DNA of 64,000 nt, taken from Hymenobacter sp. HSC-4F20 (GTDB lineage Bacteria; Bacteroidota; Bacteroidia; Cytophagales; Hymenobacteraceae). Positions within the stretch are counted from its first letter, which is position 1. Each line of letters starts with the position of its first letter. The notes under the pieces were generated by a model. It made no database searches and was not told where the DNA came from. It saw only the letters and a list, made by a program, of their open reading frames with translations. The stretch is from the NCBI RefSeq assembly GCF_019599275.1, contig NZ_JAHZTD010000002.1, positions 496,001 through 560,000 of the forward strand, in the 5' to 3' direction. Below are positions 44,908 through 53,741 of this stretch, one piece after another. Position numbers and translations under genes: made by a program.

Positions 44908-45738
44908 TTAAATCATCTGCGTTTCGCTGAGCAGCTTGCTGACTGCTACGTCCTGATTCAGATACTTGGAAGAATATCGCTCATCGGGGCCGTTGAGGAA
45001 CAAGCAGGTCTGGCCTTCTACGGCTTCAATGATGGCATCCTTCTCGGCCATAGGCAAAGCCGGACAACCAAGGCTGCGGCCTAAGCGGCCATACTGCCGG
45101 ATAAAATCTTCACTTACGTAGTCGGCGCCATGCATGACCACGGAGCGCGAGAGAGCATTGGTATTGTAGCCTTCATCCAAGCCCTTGAGCTTGAGAGAAC
45201 GGCCGTGCTTGCCCTGGTACTCCCCTTGGGTTACATAGAAGCCGAGGCTGCTCATGTTCGACTCATTCTCATTAGAGAAGGTAGTCGCCATGTTTTCGCC
45301 CGAGTTGTGACCGTGGGCAACCAGCGTATGAAACTTGACTTGCTTAGTAGCCAGGTCCAGCACCCACAGGCGCTTCTGCGTGGAAGGCAAGCCGAAGTCT
45401 ACAATCGTCAGTAATTGCTTGTCACTGAGCTTGCCTTCGCTTTCCAGGTTGAGGTAGCCGGTCATAGCCTTCTGAAATACCTCGAAGCGCAGGCCTTGCT
45501 GCTCCAGCGCCAACTCACGGTACAAGTCCTGCAGGCGCTGATCGAAGAGGGCTGCCGGAGTAACCGCCGCGACGGGCAGGCGCAGCTCGGAGCCCGTGGT
45601 AGCGGCCTTCGATTTCGTTACGGGCGATGCCAATGGGGTAGCCAGGAATAGGGAGGCCACAAACGGCAGCACACGGCGAACCATCCGGCGGGTCCGCAGC
45701 TTCAGGCGCTGGCGACGAACTACACTCTGAGTTTCCAT
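44908..45738 (-). CDS. Murein L,D-transpeptidase-like protein (YkuD_2 family), copy 1
   Basis: 276 residues from the ATG at 45738 (two residues shorter than a GTG start). N-terminal basic and hydrophobic segment (RRVLPFVASLFLATPLASPV) acts as signal or anchor. Catalytic block in the YkuD_2 (PF13645) form: RLWVLDLATKQVKFHTLVAH, YVTQGEYQGKHGRSLKLKGL, VMHGADYVSEDFI, and the nucleophile Cys near 224 in RLGRSLGCPALPM. Likely peptidoglycan cross-link or carboxypeptidase activity in the periplasm. A homologous gene is at 52724-53593, about 35 percent identical by eye over the catalytic part. Confidence 0.8.
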   Translation of the reverse strand: METQSVVRRQRLKLRTRRMVRRVLPFVASLFLATPLASPVTKSKAATTGSELRLPVAAVTPAALFDQRLQDLYRELALEQQGLRFEVFQKAMTGYLNLESEGKLSDKQLLTIVDFGLPSTQKRLWVLDLATKQVKFHTLVAHGHNSGENMATTFSNENESNMSSLGFYVTQGEYQGKHGRSLKLKGLDEGYNTNALSRSVVMHGADYVSEDFIRQYGRLGRSLGCPALPMAEKDAIIEAVEGQTCLFLNGPDERYSSKYLNQDVAVSKLLSETQMI

Positions 45739-46044
45739 CGACACAGATTGATTTCTAGTTTCAGTAATGCGCTTGTTTCAGCACGAAACAGGCACCACAG
45801 GTTTTACGAGGCTTAGCTCATTCCAGATGCGCAATCAGCCTCTAAAATCTGTACCCTACTCTATAATGCTTATGCAGGCTGATAGATTCCCATCCGGCCA
45901 AAAACGGCAAAAAAACATCGAAATTCAGCAATACACCACCGGCATTGTACTACCCTATTTTCCACATTAGAGGCCCCAAATCCGCTCTTATCGGCGCACC
46001 CCGCGCCGTGTCTTTTTCCCACCAATCAATTCCCACTTTCTCAC
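45739..46044. other. Divergent intergenic region
   Basis: 306 bases without a gene between the L,D-transpeptidase-like gene and the alpha-amylase. No terminator or structured element found. A TATTTTCC near 45955 is a weak partial match to TAnnTTTG for the amylase. Confidence 0.3.
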
Positions 46045-48408
46045 ATGCACACGTGTACCTCCTGGATGCGTACGCTCACCCTGGCCGCAGCCGCCCTGCT
46101 GGCCCTGGGCGGACAACCTGCCAAAGCCCAAAAAGTAGTTCTGCAAGGCTACTGGTGGGACTATTGGAACACCAATTACCCCAACGGCTGGGCCAACTAC
46201 ATTGCCTTGCTGGCGCCCCGCCTGAAAGCTATGGGCATTGATGCCGTGTGGCTGCCACCCAGCATCAAGAACGGCAACCAAGGCAACGGCTATTCGCCCT
46301 TCGACAACTACGACCTCGGCGACAAGTACCAGAAAGGCTTTCTGGCTACCCGCCTGGGTACCAAAGATGAGCTGCTGCGGGCTGTGGCCGTGCTGCACGC
46401 CAACGGCATTGAGGTGGTACAGGACATCGTGCTGAACCACAACGACGGGGCTGGCTCCCAGACCGGGGCCGGCGGCCAGGACCCCGCCGCCTGGGAAGAC
46501 TACTCCACCAGCAAGTACAAGAACTTCCGGTACGTGAGCTACAGCAAGCCCGCTACCACCGAGGACGCCGCCAACTACCTGGCCCGCAATGGCCGTTTCC
46601 CTAAAAACTGGCAGAACTTCAATCCCAACCCCGGCAACAACTCTACTTCCGGCGACTGGAACGCCGTGTACTTCGGGCCCGATGTAAGCTACTACAGCGG
46701 TTCTTACGGCCAAAGCTCCAACGCTACCTTCAACCCCACACAAAGCGCCGACTACATGCGTACTGGCGTGCGCAACTGGCTGGTGTGGTACAAAAAGCAG
46801 GAAGGTTTTGATGGCGTGCGCATGGACGCCGTGAAGCACTTCGCCGATGCTGCCTCCGAAGATTTCCTGTATAACCTGCAGAGCAATGCGGGCTGGGCCT
46901 CGGGCGGAGCTACTATGTTTGCCGTGGGCGAATGGGTAGGCTCTTCGGGCCAGATGGACGGCTGGGTGGCCAACGTGCAAAACCGCGCCGGCACCTTCGA
47001 CTTCTCCTTGCGCAGTGGCCTCTATAACATTATTAGTGGAGGCGGCAACTTCGATTTGGGTTCGTTGCCGAGTTATCAGCAGGGCGCGCGGGTAGTGAAC
47101 ATCAACGGCCAGTACGTGCACCGTACCGTGCCTTTCGTGAACAACCACGATACGTTCCGCCCCCAAACCGATGCTGCGGGCAACTACACCGGCTGGAACA
47201 CTGGCTCAGAGCTGGCGCCGCACATTGACCCGTTCGACCCGCGCCTTTCGGCGGCGTATGCGGCAGCGCTGGCCGTCGATGGCTCGCCCCAGATCTTCTT
47301 CGAAGACTTGTTTAACCTGGGCAACACCGGCAAGCGTTTCTCGCACCAGCCCACCAGCACCACCGATCTGCCGCTGCGCTCCGATATTGAAAACCTGATC
47401 TGGTGTCACCAGAACCTGCGTTTCAAGGACGGAGCCTACAAAGTCCGCTACCAGGCCGCCGACCACCTTGTGATTGAGCGTAGCACCAAGGCCATCATCG
47501 GCATCAACGACAACTACTCGGCCTGGCAGAACAATACGGTGTCGTGCGATTTTGCTCCCGGCACGGTGCTGAAGGACTACTCCGGAGCCAACGGTACAGC
47601 TACTGTAACGGTGAGCAGTTCCCAGACGGTAACCATCAACACCCCGCCCTGCAACGGCACCGCCAGCGGCGGCCGTCGCGGCTACTCGGTGTGGGCGCCT
47701 ACGGGCATCAACACCAATTATTCCCGCGCGGCCATGCCTACTACTCAGGAGTGGGAACTGGCCGATGACCTAGGCGATTCGCACGCTTCCTCGCTGAAGC
47801 AAGGCGGGCAGCTACCGGCTTCCTCCACGGCCTACCGCACAGCTGGCCGCATTTACGTGGCATCGGGCCAAGGCATAACCTACACCCTCTTCCCCACCGA
47901 TGCTACCCGTAGCCTGGCGGTAGAACTGGTAAACGGTAGCGGCACGGTGCTGAGCAGCAAAACCGGCACTGGCACCCTCACGGGCACTTACACCCCCACC
48001 GCTACCGGCTGGATAACGCTGCGCGCGAAAAATGCAGTAGCTACCAATCCGGGCCAGCGAGCCTTCGTTAAGGCGACTTACACTGCCCCGGCCGTACTGA
48101 CCACCACCGCCCTGCGCGAAAGCACCATTACGGCTGCCACGCAAGCCGAAGTAACCAGCGCCGACCTGGCCGTGTACCCCAACCCCACCAGCGCCGACCG
48201 CATCGACGTGGTGCTACAGTCGCCGAAGGACGTGGCGGCTACCCTGCGCCTCGTGGATATGGTAGGCCGCGTAGTGCACGAGCAGTCGGTGCGGCTGTAT
48301 CCTGGCTCTACGGAGCAGCGCCTCACGGTACGCCGCAGCTTGCCGACCGGCGTGTATCAGCTGCATGTACCAGAGCTCGGCCTGAGCCGGAAGGTAGTAC
48401 TCAAGTAA
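46045..48408 (+). CDS. Secreted GH13 alpha-amylase with T9SS sorting domain
   Basis: 787 residues. Signal peptide (residues 8-29, RTLTLAAAALLALGGQPAKA). The GH13 barrel has D261 (GVRMDAVKHF, nucleophile), E296 (FAVGEWVG, acid/base) and D369 (FVNNHDTFR, transition-state stabiliser), and the GYSPFDNYDLGDKYQKGF block typical of starch-degrading members. A beta-sandwich extends past residue 520 (PGTVLKDYSGANGTATVTVS). The last 85 residues are a type IX secretion sorting domain (LAVYPNPTSADRIDVV ... GVYQLHVPELGLSRKVVLK). Expected to be exported to the surface or medium. Two start ATGs (46045, 46066) both suit. Confidence 0.92.
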   Translation: MHTCTSWMRTLTLAAAALLALGGQPAKAQKVVLQGYWWDYWNTNYPNGWANYIALLAPRLKAMGIDAVWLPPSIKNGNQGNGYSPFDNYDLGDKYQKGFLATRLGTKDELLRAVAVLHANGIEVVQDIVLNHNDGAGSQTGAGGQDPAAWEDYSTSKYKNFRYVSYSKPATTEDAANYLARNGRFPKNWQNFNPNPGNNSTSGDWNAVYFGPDVSYYSGSYGQSSNATFNPTQSADYMRTGVRNWLVWYKKQEGFDGVRMDAVKHFADAASEDFLYNLQSNAGWASGGATMFAVGEWVGSSGQMDGWVANVQNRAGTFDFSLRSGLYNIISGGGNFDLGSLPSYQQGARVVNINGQYVHRTVPFVNNHDTFRPQTDAAGNYTGWNTGSELAPHIDPFDPRLSAAYAAALAVDGSPQIFFEDLFNLGNTGKRFSHQPTSTTDLPLRSDIENLIWCHQNLRFKDGAYKVRYQAADHLVIERSTKAIIGINDNYSAWQNNTVSCDFAPGTVLKDYSGANGTATVTVSSSQTVTINTPPCNGTASGGRRGYSVWAPTGINTNYSRAAMPTTQEWELADDLGDSHASSLKQGGQLPASSTAYRTAGRIYVASGQGITYTLFPTDATRSLAVELVNGSGTVLSSKTGTGTLTGTYTPTATGWITLRAKNAVATNPGQRAFVKATYTAPAVLTTTALRESTITAATQAEVTSADLAVYPNPTSADRIDVVLQSPKDVAATLRLVDMVGRVVHEQSVRLYPGSTEQRLTVRRSLPTGVYQLHVPELGLSRKVVLK

Positions 48409-48434
48409 GCCGGAACAGCTTCCGAAAGGTCAAC

Positions 48435-48467
48435 AAAAAGCCCCGCCGAAAATCGGCGGGGTTTTTT
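48435..48467. terminator. Bidirectional terminator, amylase / globin operon
   Basis: Stem of 9-11 bp (AGCCCCGCCGA / TCGGCGGGGTT) with a 3-base loop, T-run TTTTTT on the + strand and a run of A (U-tract) on the - strand. Confidence 0.85.
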
Positions 48468-48492
48468 ATGCAGGTTAAGAAGGAAAACTAGG

Positions 48493-48981
48493 TTAGTGGC
48501 CTACGGTGGCCGCTTTCATTTCGTCGAGGATAGTGGCCAGCTCCGCCTTTTCTTTGGCCCCCAGGTTGTTGGCGGCCATGGAGGCGTCGGCGGCTTGGCG
48601 CCACACGGCCCATTCCGTTTCCGTAATCATCATGCCTTTGTGGGCGGCCAGCATGGTCATGCCCGTGTACTTCAGCGGGCCGCCCGTGGCTTCGCCCATC
48701 TGGTTGATGAAGTTGTTGCGCAGGCGGGCCAACCGGGCCGGCTTGTCGGGGTCGGTGAGCAGGGGGGTGTGCGTGCGCAGCATCTGGGAGTTCTTCACTT
48801 CCGTTTCAGCTGCTACGTTCGCCATCAGCACGTCCACGAATCCTTCCACGCCCTTCAGGCCACCCATGCGCTCATACAGGGTAGGCGCGGGGTCCGCTTC
48901 CTTGGAGCCGCAGGCCGTGGTGAAACATAAGGTGCCCGCCAGCAGCAGAACCGTCGGAAACTGGAGTCGAGGTAGAAACAT
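48493..48981 (-). CDS. Exported truncated-haemoglobin-like lipoprotein
   Basis: 162 residues from the ATG at 48981 (a TTG frame would add ten). N-terminal signal with lipobox in LLLAGTLCFTTACGSKEADP. The remainder fits group I truncated haemoglobins: TLYERMGGLKGVEGFVDVLM, GGPLKYTGMTMLAAHKGMMI with the proximal histidine, and the helix LGAKEKAELATILDEMKAAT. Truncated globins are normally cytosolic; here a lipid-anchored periplasmic location is predicted. It may bind O2 or NO, or store or sense haem in the envelope. Last gene of a six-gene - strand set with a haem-binding lipoprotein at its start. Confidence 0.8.
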   Translation of the reverse strand: MFLPRLQFPTVLLLAGTLCFTTACGSKEADPAPTLYERMGGLKGVEGFVDVLMANVAAETEVKNSQMLRTHTPLLTDPDKPARLARLRNNFINQMGEATGGPLKYTGMTMLAAHKGMMITETEWAVWRQAADASMAANNLGAKEKAELATILDEMKAATVGH

Positions 48982-49062
48982 ACAAAAAGTAAAAAGGTGG
49001 ATGAAATACAAAAGGCAATAGCCGGCAAGCAGTGGGCTTCCGGCTATTAGGGGAGTAGTAGC

Positions 49063-49491
49063 TTATACCGAAATGAACAGGCGCCGCAGATTCAGAGCAA
49101 ACCGAATTCGGTCTAGGGTTTCGAGGTAGCTGGCCGGCACCGGGCACTGCCGGCCCGTGGACGCGGCGGGCGCTAGCTGCGGCCGGGTTATGCGGAAAGT
49201 ACCGCCCACAGACAGCACCCGCTCAATGTCGGCTTCCGCAATGTCCTCCTCGTGGAATAGCACCGTAGCTACCTGCGTGCGGCTGTTAATAACGCAGGCG
49301 GCCACGCCTGGCACAGCGGCCAGTTGCCGCTGCACTGTGGCTGCTTCGGCCGGCACTGCCAGGCCTTCTACCTGCACCTGCAGGAAGCGCACAGGCCGCG
49401 CGTAATTGTGTAAGCTGGGGTCTTCCCAACTCGCCCATCCCAACACCACTACCACCAAAAAGCCAAAGTATAGCCAGCGTCTACGGGTCAC
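49063..49491 (-). CDS. Membrane-anchored HMA-like domain protein
   Basis: 142 residues with a GTG start at 49491. One transmembrane helix at the N-terminus (YFGFLVVVVLGWASW) followed by a ferredoxin-like domain with the heavy-metal-associated pattern (FLQVQVEGLAVPAEAATVQR, AVPGVAACVINSRTQVATVL, ADIERVLSVGGTFRITRP). The CxxC metal-binding pair is replaced by PAEA, so copper or zinc binding by the usual mode is unlikely. A C-terminal hydrophobic tail follows. Fits the operon context as a periplasmic adaptor; function unknown. Confidence 0.6.
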   Translation of the reverse strand: MTRRRWLYFGFLVVVVLGWASWEDPSLHNYARPVRFLQVQVEGLAVPAEAATVQRQLAAVPGVAACVINSRTQVATVLFHEEDIAEADIERVLSVGGTFRITRPQLAPAASTGRQCPVPASYLETLDRIRFALNLRRLFISV

Positions 49492-49538
49492 GTTGTGAGC
49501 TACTTGCGTGAAGTACTTATTAGTAATGAGCCAGCCGG

Positions 49539-49985
49539 CTATTTAACCGACACTTTCCCCCGAATTTCGCCGCCCGGGTAGGCCGTCGTGTGCAGGTTCA
49601 CGTAGGTCTGGCCGCCCAGCAGCAGCGCCGCATCAGCCTCCGAAAGTGTGGAGCTGCCGGTAATAGGGGAAGCCACGTTGGGAAACGCCACAAACGGGTC
49701 GCCGTTGGTGCCAGCGGCGCCCCGGTGAATATGCCCCATGGTAGGCGTAATACCCTGGTACGTAACCGTGTAGCTTAACACCCGGGTAGCCTTGTTATAG
49801 CTGCCGGTCATCGTGCCCGAAGCTGTGGAGCTGTTGGGCCCTACCTCCTGCTTGCCATCCAGGCTGGCCGCAAGCTGCACCACATCCGTGGCCGGGGCAG
49901 TGGTCGTGTCGTCGTCTTTCTTACAGGCTATGGTAGCGCAGGAGCCGGCCAGGAGCAGGAAGAGGGCAGTAGTTTTTAGGTTCAT
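49539..49985 (-). CDS. CHRD-domain lipoprotein
   Basis: 148 residues. Lipobox at TALFLLLAGSCATIACKK (Cys near 21). A CHRD domain (about 35-147): LAASLDGKQEVGPNSSTASG, a MGHIHRGAAGTNGDPFVAF metal-like HxH block and YVNLHTTAYPGGEIRGKVS. CHRD domains bind or stabilise other proteins and occur with copper or redox factors in bacteria. Anchored facing the periplasm. Middle gene of the cytochrome / YceI / DUF5777 / globin operon. Confidence 0.88.
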   Translation of the reverse strand: MNLKTTALFLLLAGSCATIACKKDDDTTTAPATDVVQLAASLDGKQEVGPNSSTASGTMTGSYNKATRVLSYTVTYQGITPTMGHIHRGAAGTNGDPFVAFPNVASPITGSSTLSEADAALLLGGQTYVNLHTTAYPGGEIRGKVSVK

Positions 49986-50028
49986 AACCGAAAAGAGGTG
50001 GGGAAACGGTAAGTGAAGAGGAGGCGGG

Positions 50029-50952
50029 CTACTTGCGGAAGCCTTCTTTCGGTCGGATGGTGAAATTCCGGTTCACGTTGAAGCCGAAGTAGATGTCGCC
50101 GTTGAAGAAGTTGCCGCGGGTGTTGGCCACAAAGTGGTTCTCAATCATGCCCTGGGAATTGGTCACGTGCAGCTGGAAAATGTGCCCGCCCGTTTCAATA
50201 TCGAAGCCCAGTGCCAGCGAATTGCGCACCCCAGTGGGCATGGTGCGTGGTACCAGATAGTAGTACTCCGCGTTAATGGACGTGCGCTTGGTCAGCTTCT
50301 GCCGGCCCCCTATCCCCAGGGCGTACACGTCGTTGGCCTGCGTATTGTCGGTGACCAGGTTGCGGTGCACCAGCGTGGGCATCAGCTGTAGCGAAAGGTT
50401 GGGCGAAAACTTGCGCGCAATTAGAGCCTGGTAGGAGTAGGTCAGGCGGCGTGGCACCGTATACCAGCTCCGGTCGTCGCGGAGCATGTTCATGGCCGCG
50501 CTGCCGAACAAGGTCACGCTCACCGGCATTACCCGGCTGCCCGTTGTCTGGCGGATAGCGCGGTACTTCACAAAGCCGTCCAGGGTTTTCTCAATGGAAC
50601 TGCGCCCGATGCCTACCTCCAGCTTATCGGTGAGGGCGTATTCCAGGCCCAGGCGGATTTCGGCCTGATCGAGGCCAAAGAAGTTATAGGCCCCGCTATT
50701 GAGCGTGCCGAAGCGGTGCGAAATTAGAAAGACCAGGGTGCCCTGGCCCGGGGTTTCCACCGTGTGCCCGTTGATGAGACGCGTGCTCTTGAAGGTAGCC
50801 GCCACAGGCTCGGGCGTGGCGGTAGCAGGCTTCTGGCTTTCCAGTTGCCCCAACAGGTCGTCCTGGGCCCAGGCCGGTCCGGCCCAGGTAGTGAGCAGTA
50901 GCAGCAGGAAAGAGGCCCAACGGCCCCGGTTATGCGTAAAGGTTGATTTCAT
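50029..50952 (-). CDS. DUF5777-type beta-barrel protein
   Basis: 307 residues from the ATG at 50952 (a TTG frame would add four). Signal peptide (WASFLLLLLTTWAGPAWA). The remainder is beta-barrel-like with the DUF5777 pattern: TRLINGHTVETPGQGTLVFL, ISHRFGTLNSGAYNFFGLDQ, AEIRLGLEYALTDKLEVGIG, and a C-terminal NGDIYFGFNVNRNFTIRP ending in aromatic strand residues. Outer-membrane location predicted. Family members co-occur with YceI and haem-binding lipoproteins in Bacteroidota. Function unknown. Confidence 0.85.
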   Translation of the reverse strand: MKSTFTHNRGRWASFLLLLLTTWAGPAWAQDDLLGQLESQKPATATPEPVAATFKSTRLINGHTVETPGQGTLVFLISHRFGTLNSGAYNFFGLDQAEIRLGLEYALTDKLEVGIGRSSIEKTLDGFVKYRAIRQTTGSRVMPVSVTLFGSAAMNMLRDDRSWYTVPRRLTYSYQALIARKFSPNLSLQLMPTLVHRNLVTDNTQANDVYALGIGGRQKLTKRTSINAEYYYLVPRTMPTGVRNSLALGFDIETGGHIFQLHVTNSQGMIENHFVANTRGNFFNGDIYFGFNVNRNFTIRPKEGFRK

Positions 50953-51019
50953 AGAAAAAAGCAAAATCGGTACTAGCAGCTCACGGGAGCCTCACCCATT
51001 AACTGCGCCTAACAAGAAC

Positions 51020-51613
51020 TTATTTAGCGGTAAGCTGAGAAACAGCATCACAGGAGAGTACTACTTTGACCCCCACAATCTTGGCAATGTTTTCACGCAC
51101 GAGGAGCGGAATTTCAATGCCGTAATCGGCTGGCGCCACGCTGAAATAGGCATTCACCATCAGCACGCCCTTTTGCTGCTCCAGGGCTCCGGTCACAGTC
51201 ATATGCTTGGTTACGCCGTGAATGGTCAGGTCGCCCTCCACGGACACCCGCTGGGACTGGCCCTTGGCCAGCGCATCGGCATCCAAATCCAGCACCTTCC
51301 CTTTGAAGGTAGACTTCGGGAAGCGGTCCGACTCCATGTAGTTTTCGTTGAAGTGCTCCTGCATGAGGGTGCGCTTGAACTGAAACGACTTGATAGGAAT
51401 GCTGAATGCTATCTGCTGGGTTTGCAAATCAACCAGGGCGGCGGCCTGCTCCGTGTGCGCCTCAATATCTTCGAGGATGCTGCTGGAGAAAAAGCTCACG
51501 GTTCCTTTCTGGGTCATGTACTTGCCCTGGGCCTGCCCCGTGCTAATGCTGCCGCCGAAGAAAAGCAACAGGCTGCACACAGGCAGGCGGAGCGTATGAA
51601 GTAGACGTCGCAT
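51020..51613 (-). CDS. YceI-family periplasmic lipid-binding-like protein
   Basis: 197 residues. Signal peptide (RLPVCSLLLFFGGSISTGQA). YceI lipocalin-like fold: KGTVSFFSSSILEDIEAHTE, IPIKSFQFKRTLMQEHFNEN, ESDRFPKSTFKGKVLDLDAD, VEGDLTIHGVTKHMTVTGAL. YceI proteins bind polyprenoid lipids or quinones and respond to stress. It lies 5 bp before the cytochrome lipoprotein start on the same strand, so they share a transcript. Confidence 0.92.
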   Translation of the reverse strand: MRRLLHTLRLPVCSLLLFFGGSISTGQAQGKYMTQKGTVSFFSSSILEDIEAHTEQAAALVDLQTQQIAFSIPIKSFQFKRTLMQEHFNENYMESDRFPKSTFKGKVLDLDADALAKGQSQRVSVEGDLTIHGVTKHMTVTGALEQQKGVLMVNAYFSVAPADYGIEIPLLVRENIAKIVGVKVVLSCDAVSQLTAK

Positions 51614-51618
51614 CCGGC

Positions 51619-51990
51619 TTAGTTGTTAGGAGCGCCCGCATCTACCCATTTCTGCAACAGCTCAATATCACAATCCGACAGCTTGTTGCCGCCCTGCGGC
51701 ATCGGGTTGAAGCCCGGCAAATGCTTGACGTTTCCCATTAACTCCCCTGACCGGATGTACTTCTGAATCACGGAGAAATCCTGCAGATTGACGCTACCCG
51801 TGACTAGAACGGCGTTATGGCAGCTGCGGCAGTTGCGGTCCAGCAGAGGCGAAATGGAAAGCGTATAGGACACTACCTCCGGGGTAGTGCAGGGCACTTT
51901 GGGGCCTGCAATTTCATCCGCCTTATCGTAGGCGCAGCTGCCCAGCAGGAAAGCCAGTAGCGCGCATAAAAGAGTAGAGAGTTTGCTCAT
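51619..51990 (-). CDS. c-type haem lipoprotein, single CxxCH
   Basis: 123 residues. Lipobox in LLCALLAFLLGSCAYDKADE (Cys near 19). One haem c motif CRSCHN (near 63) with downstream Met ligand candidate in HLPGFNPMPQGGNKL, as in small planctomycete/Bacteroidota c-type cytochrome domains. It is the first gene of the six-gene operon, so the operon likely transfers electrons in the periplasm between this lipoprotein and the other members. Promoter expected in the AT-rich region upstream. ATG start at 51990. Confidence 0.85.
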   Translation of the reverse strand: MSKLSTLLCALLAFLLGSCAYDKADEIAGPKVPCTTPEVVSYTLSISPLLDRNCRSCHNAVLVTGSVNLQDFSVIQKYIRSGELMGNVKHLPGFNPMPQGGNKLSDCDIELLQKWVDAGAPNN

Positions 51991-52723
51991 TGAAAAGTGG
52001 TAACAGAACTAGCTTGAAGTAGCAGCAGGCTATTCTAGCTTGTAGTTCCTGGGTAAGGTGTGTTCCGTGGGTAGAAGCCCTACCGGGTGGTGGGGAAGCA
52101 AATAGTATAGGGTAGAGCGAAAACGCCCGTATGTCTTCCCTGGTGGCCGTCAGTGCATGACGGTAGTCCTAAAAAGCACCGGGTTGCCCATTGCGTTGTT
52201 TCATACTGGGAAGAAAGCTGCTGTATCTTCCTTTTCGTGCATCACATAGCATCCGCGTATTCCGCCTATCGTATTAGTCTTTATATCAGATTATTATTAC
52301 CCATTACTCGAATAATAATGGCTAATTCCAAGCAGACGTGCTGTGCATGTTTTGCCTAAATTGGGAATAGGTTCCCGTTTTGGCTTTCAAATCTACGCAT
52401 ACATCCGCCCGTCGGCTTTACTACATATCATACTTTTAGGTGAACTATAGAAATCACCCGTTGAAGTAGAAGTATACCCCGGCTAAACACGATAATTTTA
52501 TTTATTTAATTATTATAATAATTAATATAACCATTGCATAAGCACGATTATAACTTCCTATTTATAAGATATTTACGTATATTCATACCCGGTTTTTGCA
52601 CTAGTGCAAGCTGCTTCTGGCAGCTATGCGAATAAGAAATACCCTATTCTTCACTTAAATGCTCCAACCACCTTACCAGTAGGGGTATACCCTTGTTGCG
52701 GGGCGTAGTACTGGTGCGCTTGG
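51991..52723. other. AT-rich intergenic region, 733 bp
   Basis: The longest gap in the window. A strongly AT-rich block spans 52485-52585 (runs of TTTATTTATTTAATTATT and similar). A 10-bp palindrome GGGTATACCC is at 52683-52692, next to the stop of the downstream L,D-transpeptidase-like gene. Only short frames occur (for example a 68-residue one at 52153-52359) and none has family features. It probably carries the promoter of the cytochrome operon and may have lost a gene. Confidence 0.4.
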
Positions 52724-53593
52724 CTAGTTCCAGCCATGAGAGGTCAGCTGCTGCGCCGCCGCCCTGGCATTGCACCATGCTGACTCTACAGTAGGGCCGC
52801 TGAGGTAGAGGCAGCTTCCTTCGCTTAGGGTGCGAATGATAGCGCGATACTGCTCAGGCGGCAGGGCCGGGCAGCCCCGGCTGTAGCCAGCCTGCCCGTG
52901 GCGCGCTACGTACTGCGAACTAACATAGTCAGCGGCATGGAGCACTACGTAGCGGCGGAGCGCATTATCGTTCAGGCCTGCATCGAGGCCCCGGAGCCGG
53001 CGCGAGAGGCCGTGCTTGCCCTGGTACGTATCCTGGGTCCGGTAAAATCCCCCGGCAGTGCAGGCCGATTTCAGCACGTTGGAAAAGCGCTGCGCCCGTA
53101 GGTGCCCCGATCCGCGCCCGTGCGCTACCCGGCTGTGGTGTAACACCTGCCCGGCGCGTAAGTCCAGCACCCACAGGCGCGGCGTGGAGGAAGGTAAGTC
53201 CATATCGGCCACGGCCAGAATGCCGGGCTGGCTGACGCGGCCCGCTTGGCGCAGGGCCAGGTACCCCACGCACGCCCGCTCCAGCACTTCCAGGCGCAAA
53301 TCAGCCGCCGCTGGCCCTAACTGCCGGTGCAGGTCCCGCACCCGCTGGCGCACGCCATCCGATACCCCCGCCACGGCTGCTACCGGCGTCGGGCGCAAGG
53401 AGTCCAGCACGTCGGCTTGCTTGTTTACGGTCAGCTCTGTAGAGGACAAGTCCGTTGCCACGGGGTAGCGCACTGTCGCTACCTCCCCTACGGATGACTG
53501 GCAGCCTGCTAGCCCTGCGCTAAGCGCAGTAAGTAGCATGCCGGATAACCAGCCCCGGCGTGGCAGACGGGCGGCAGAGGAGAACAGCTTCAT
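52724..53593 (-). CDS. L,D-transpeptidase-like lipoprotein (YkuD_2 family), copy 2
   Basis: 289 residues from the ATG at 53593. Lipobox in LSAGLAGCQSS, so it is anchored as a lipoprotein. Catalytic region like copy 1: RLWVLDLRAGQVLHHSRVAH, RTQDTYQGKHGLSRRLRGLD, VLHAADYVSSQYVA and the Cys in GYSRGCPALP. Compared with copy 1, the MHGAD motif reads LHAAD. Peptidoglycan remodelling in the periplasm is likely. About 7 kb from copy 1 and on the same strand. Confidence 0.8.
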   Translation of the reverse strand: MKLFSSAARLPRRGWLSGMLLTALSAGLAGCQSSVGEVATVRYPVATDLSSTELTVNKQADVLDSLRPTPVAAVAGVSDGVRQRVRDLHRQLGPAAADLRLEVLERACVGYLALRQAGRVSQPGILAVADMDLPSSTPRLWVLDLRAGQVLHHSRVAHGRGSGHLRAQRFSNVLKSACTAGGFYRTQDTYQGKHGLSRRLRGLDAGLNDNALRRYVVLHAADYVSSQYVARHGQAGYSRGCPALPPEQYRAIIRTLSEGSCLYLSGPTVESAWCNARAAAQQLTSHGWN

Positions 53594-53741
53594 AGAGTAG
53601 CACCTGAATAGCTGCCGAAAAATCCGCATTTCTGCCGCCAGATCCAAGCTGCTCTTGAACTAGCCCTGGCTGCAAAGTGGCAGGCAGGTAGTTATCATGC
53701 CGATGGGGAGTAAAAACTATAGGGGAGCCATCCGAAGCCTG

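Noticed and set aside
45988..47166. 392-residue frame on the - strand opposite the amylase
   Set aside because: Antisense to the amylase; no domain or signal peptide features.
52153..52359. 68-residue frame in the AT-rich gap
   Set aside because: No ribosome-binding site, odd residue content and no family features.
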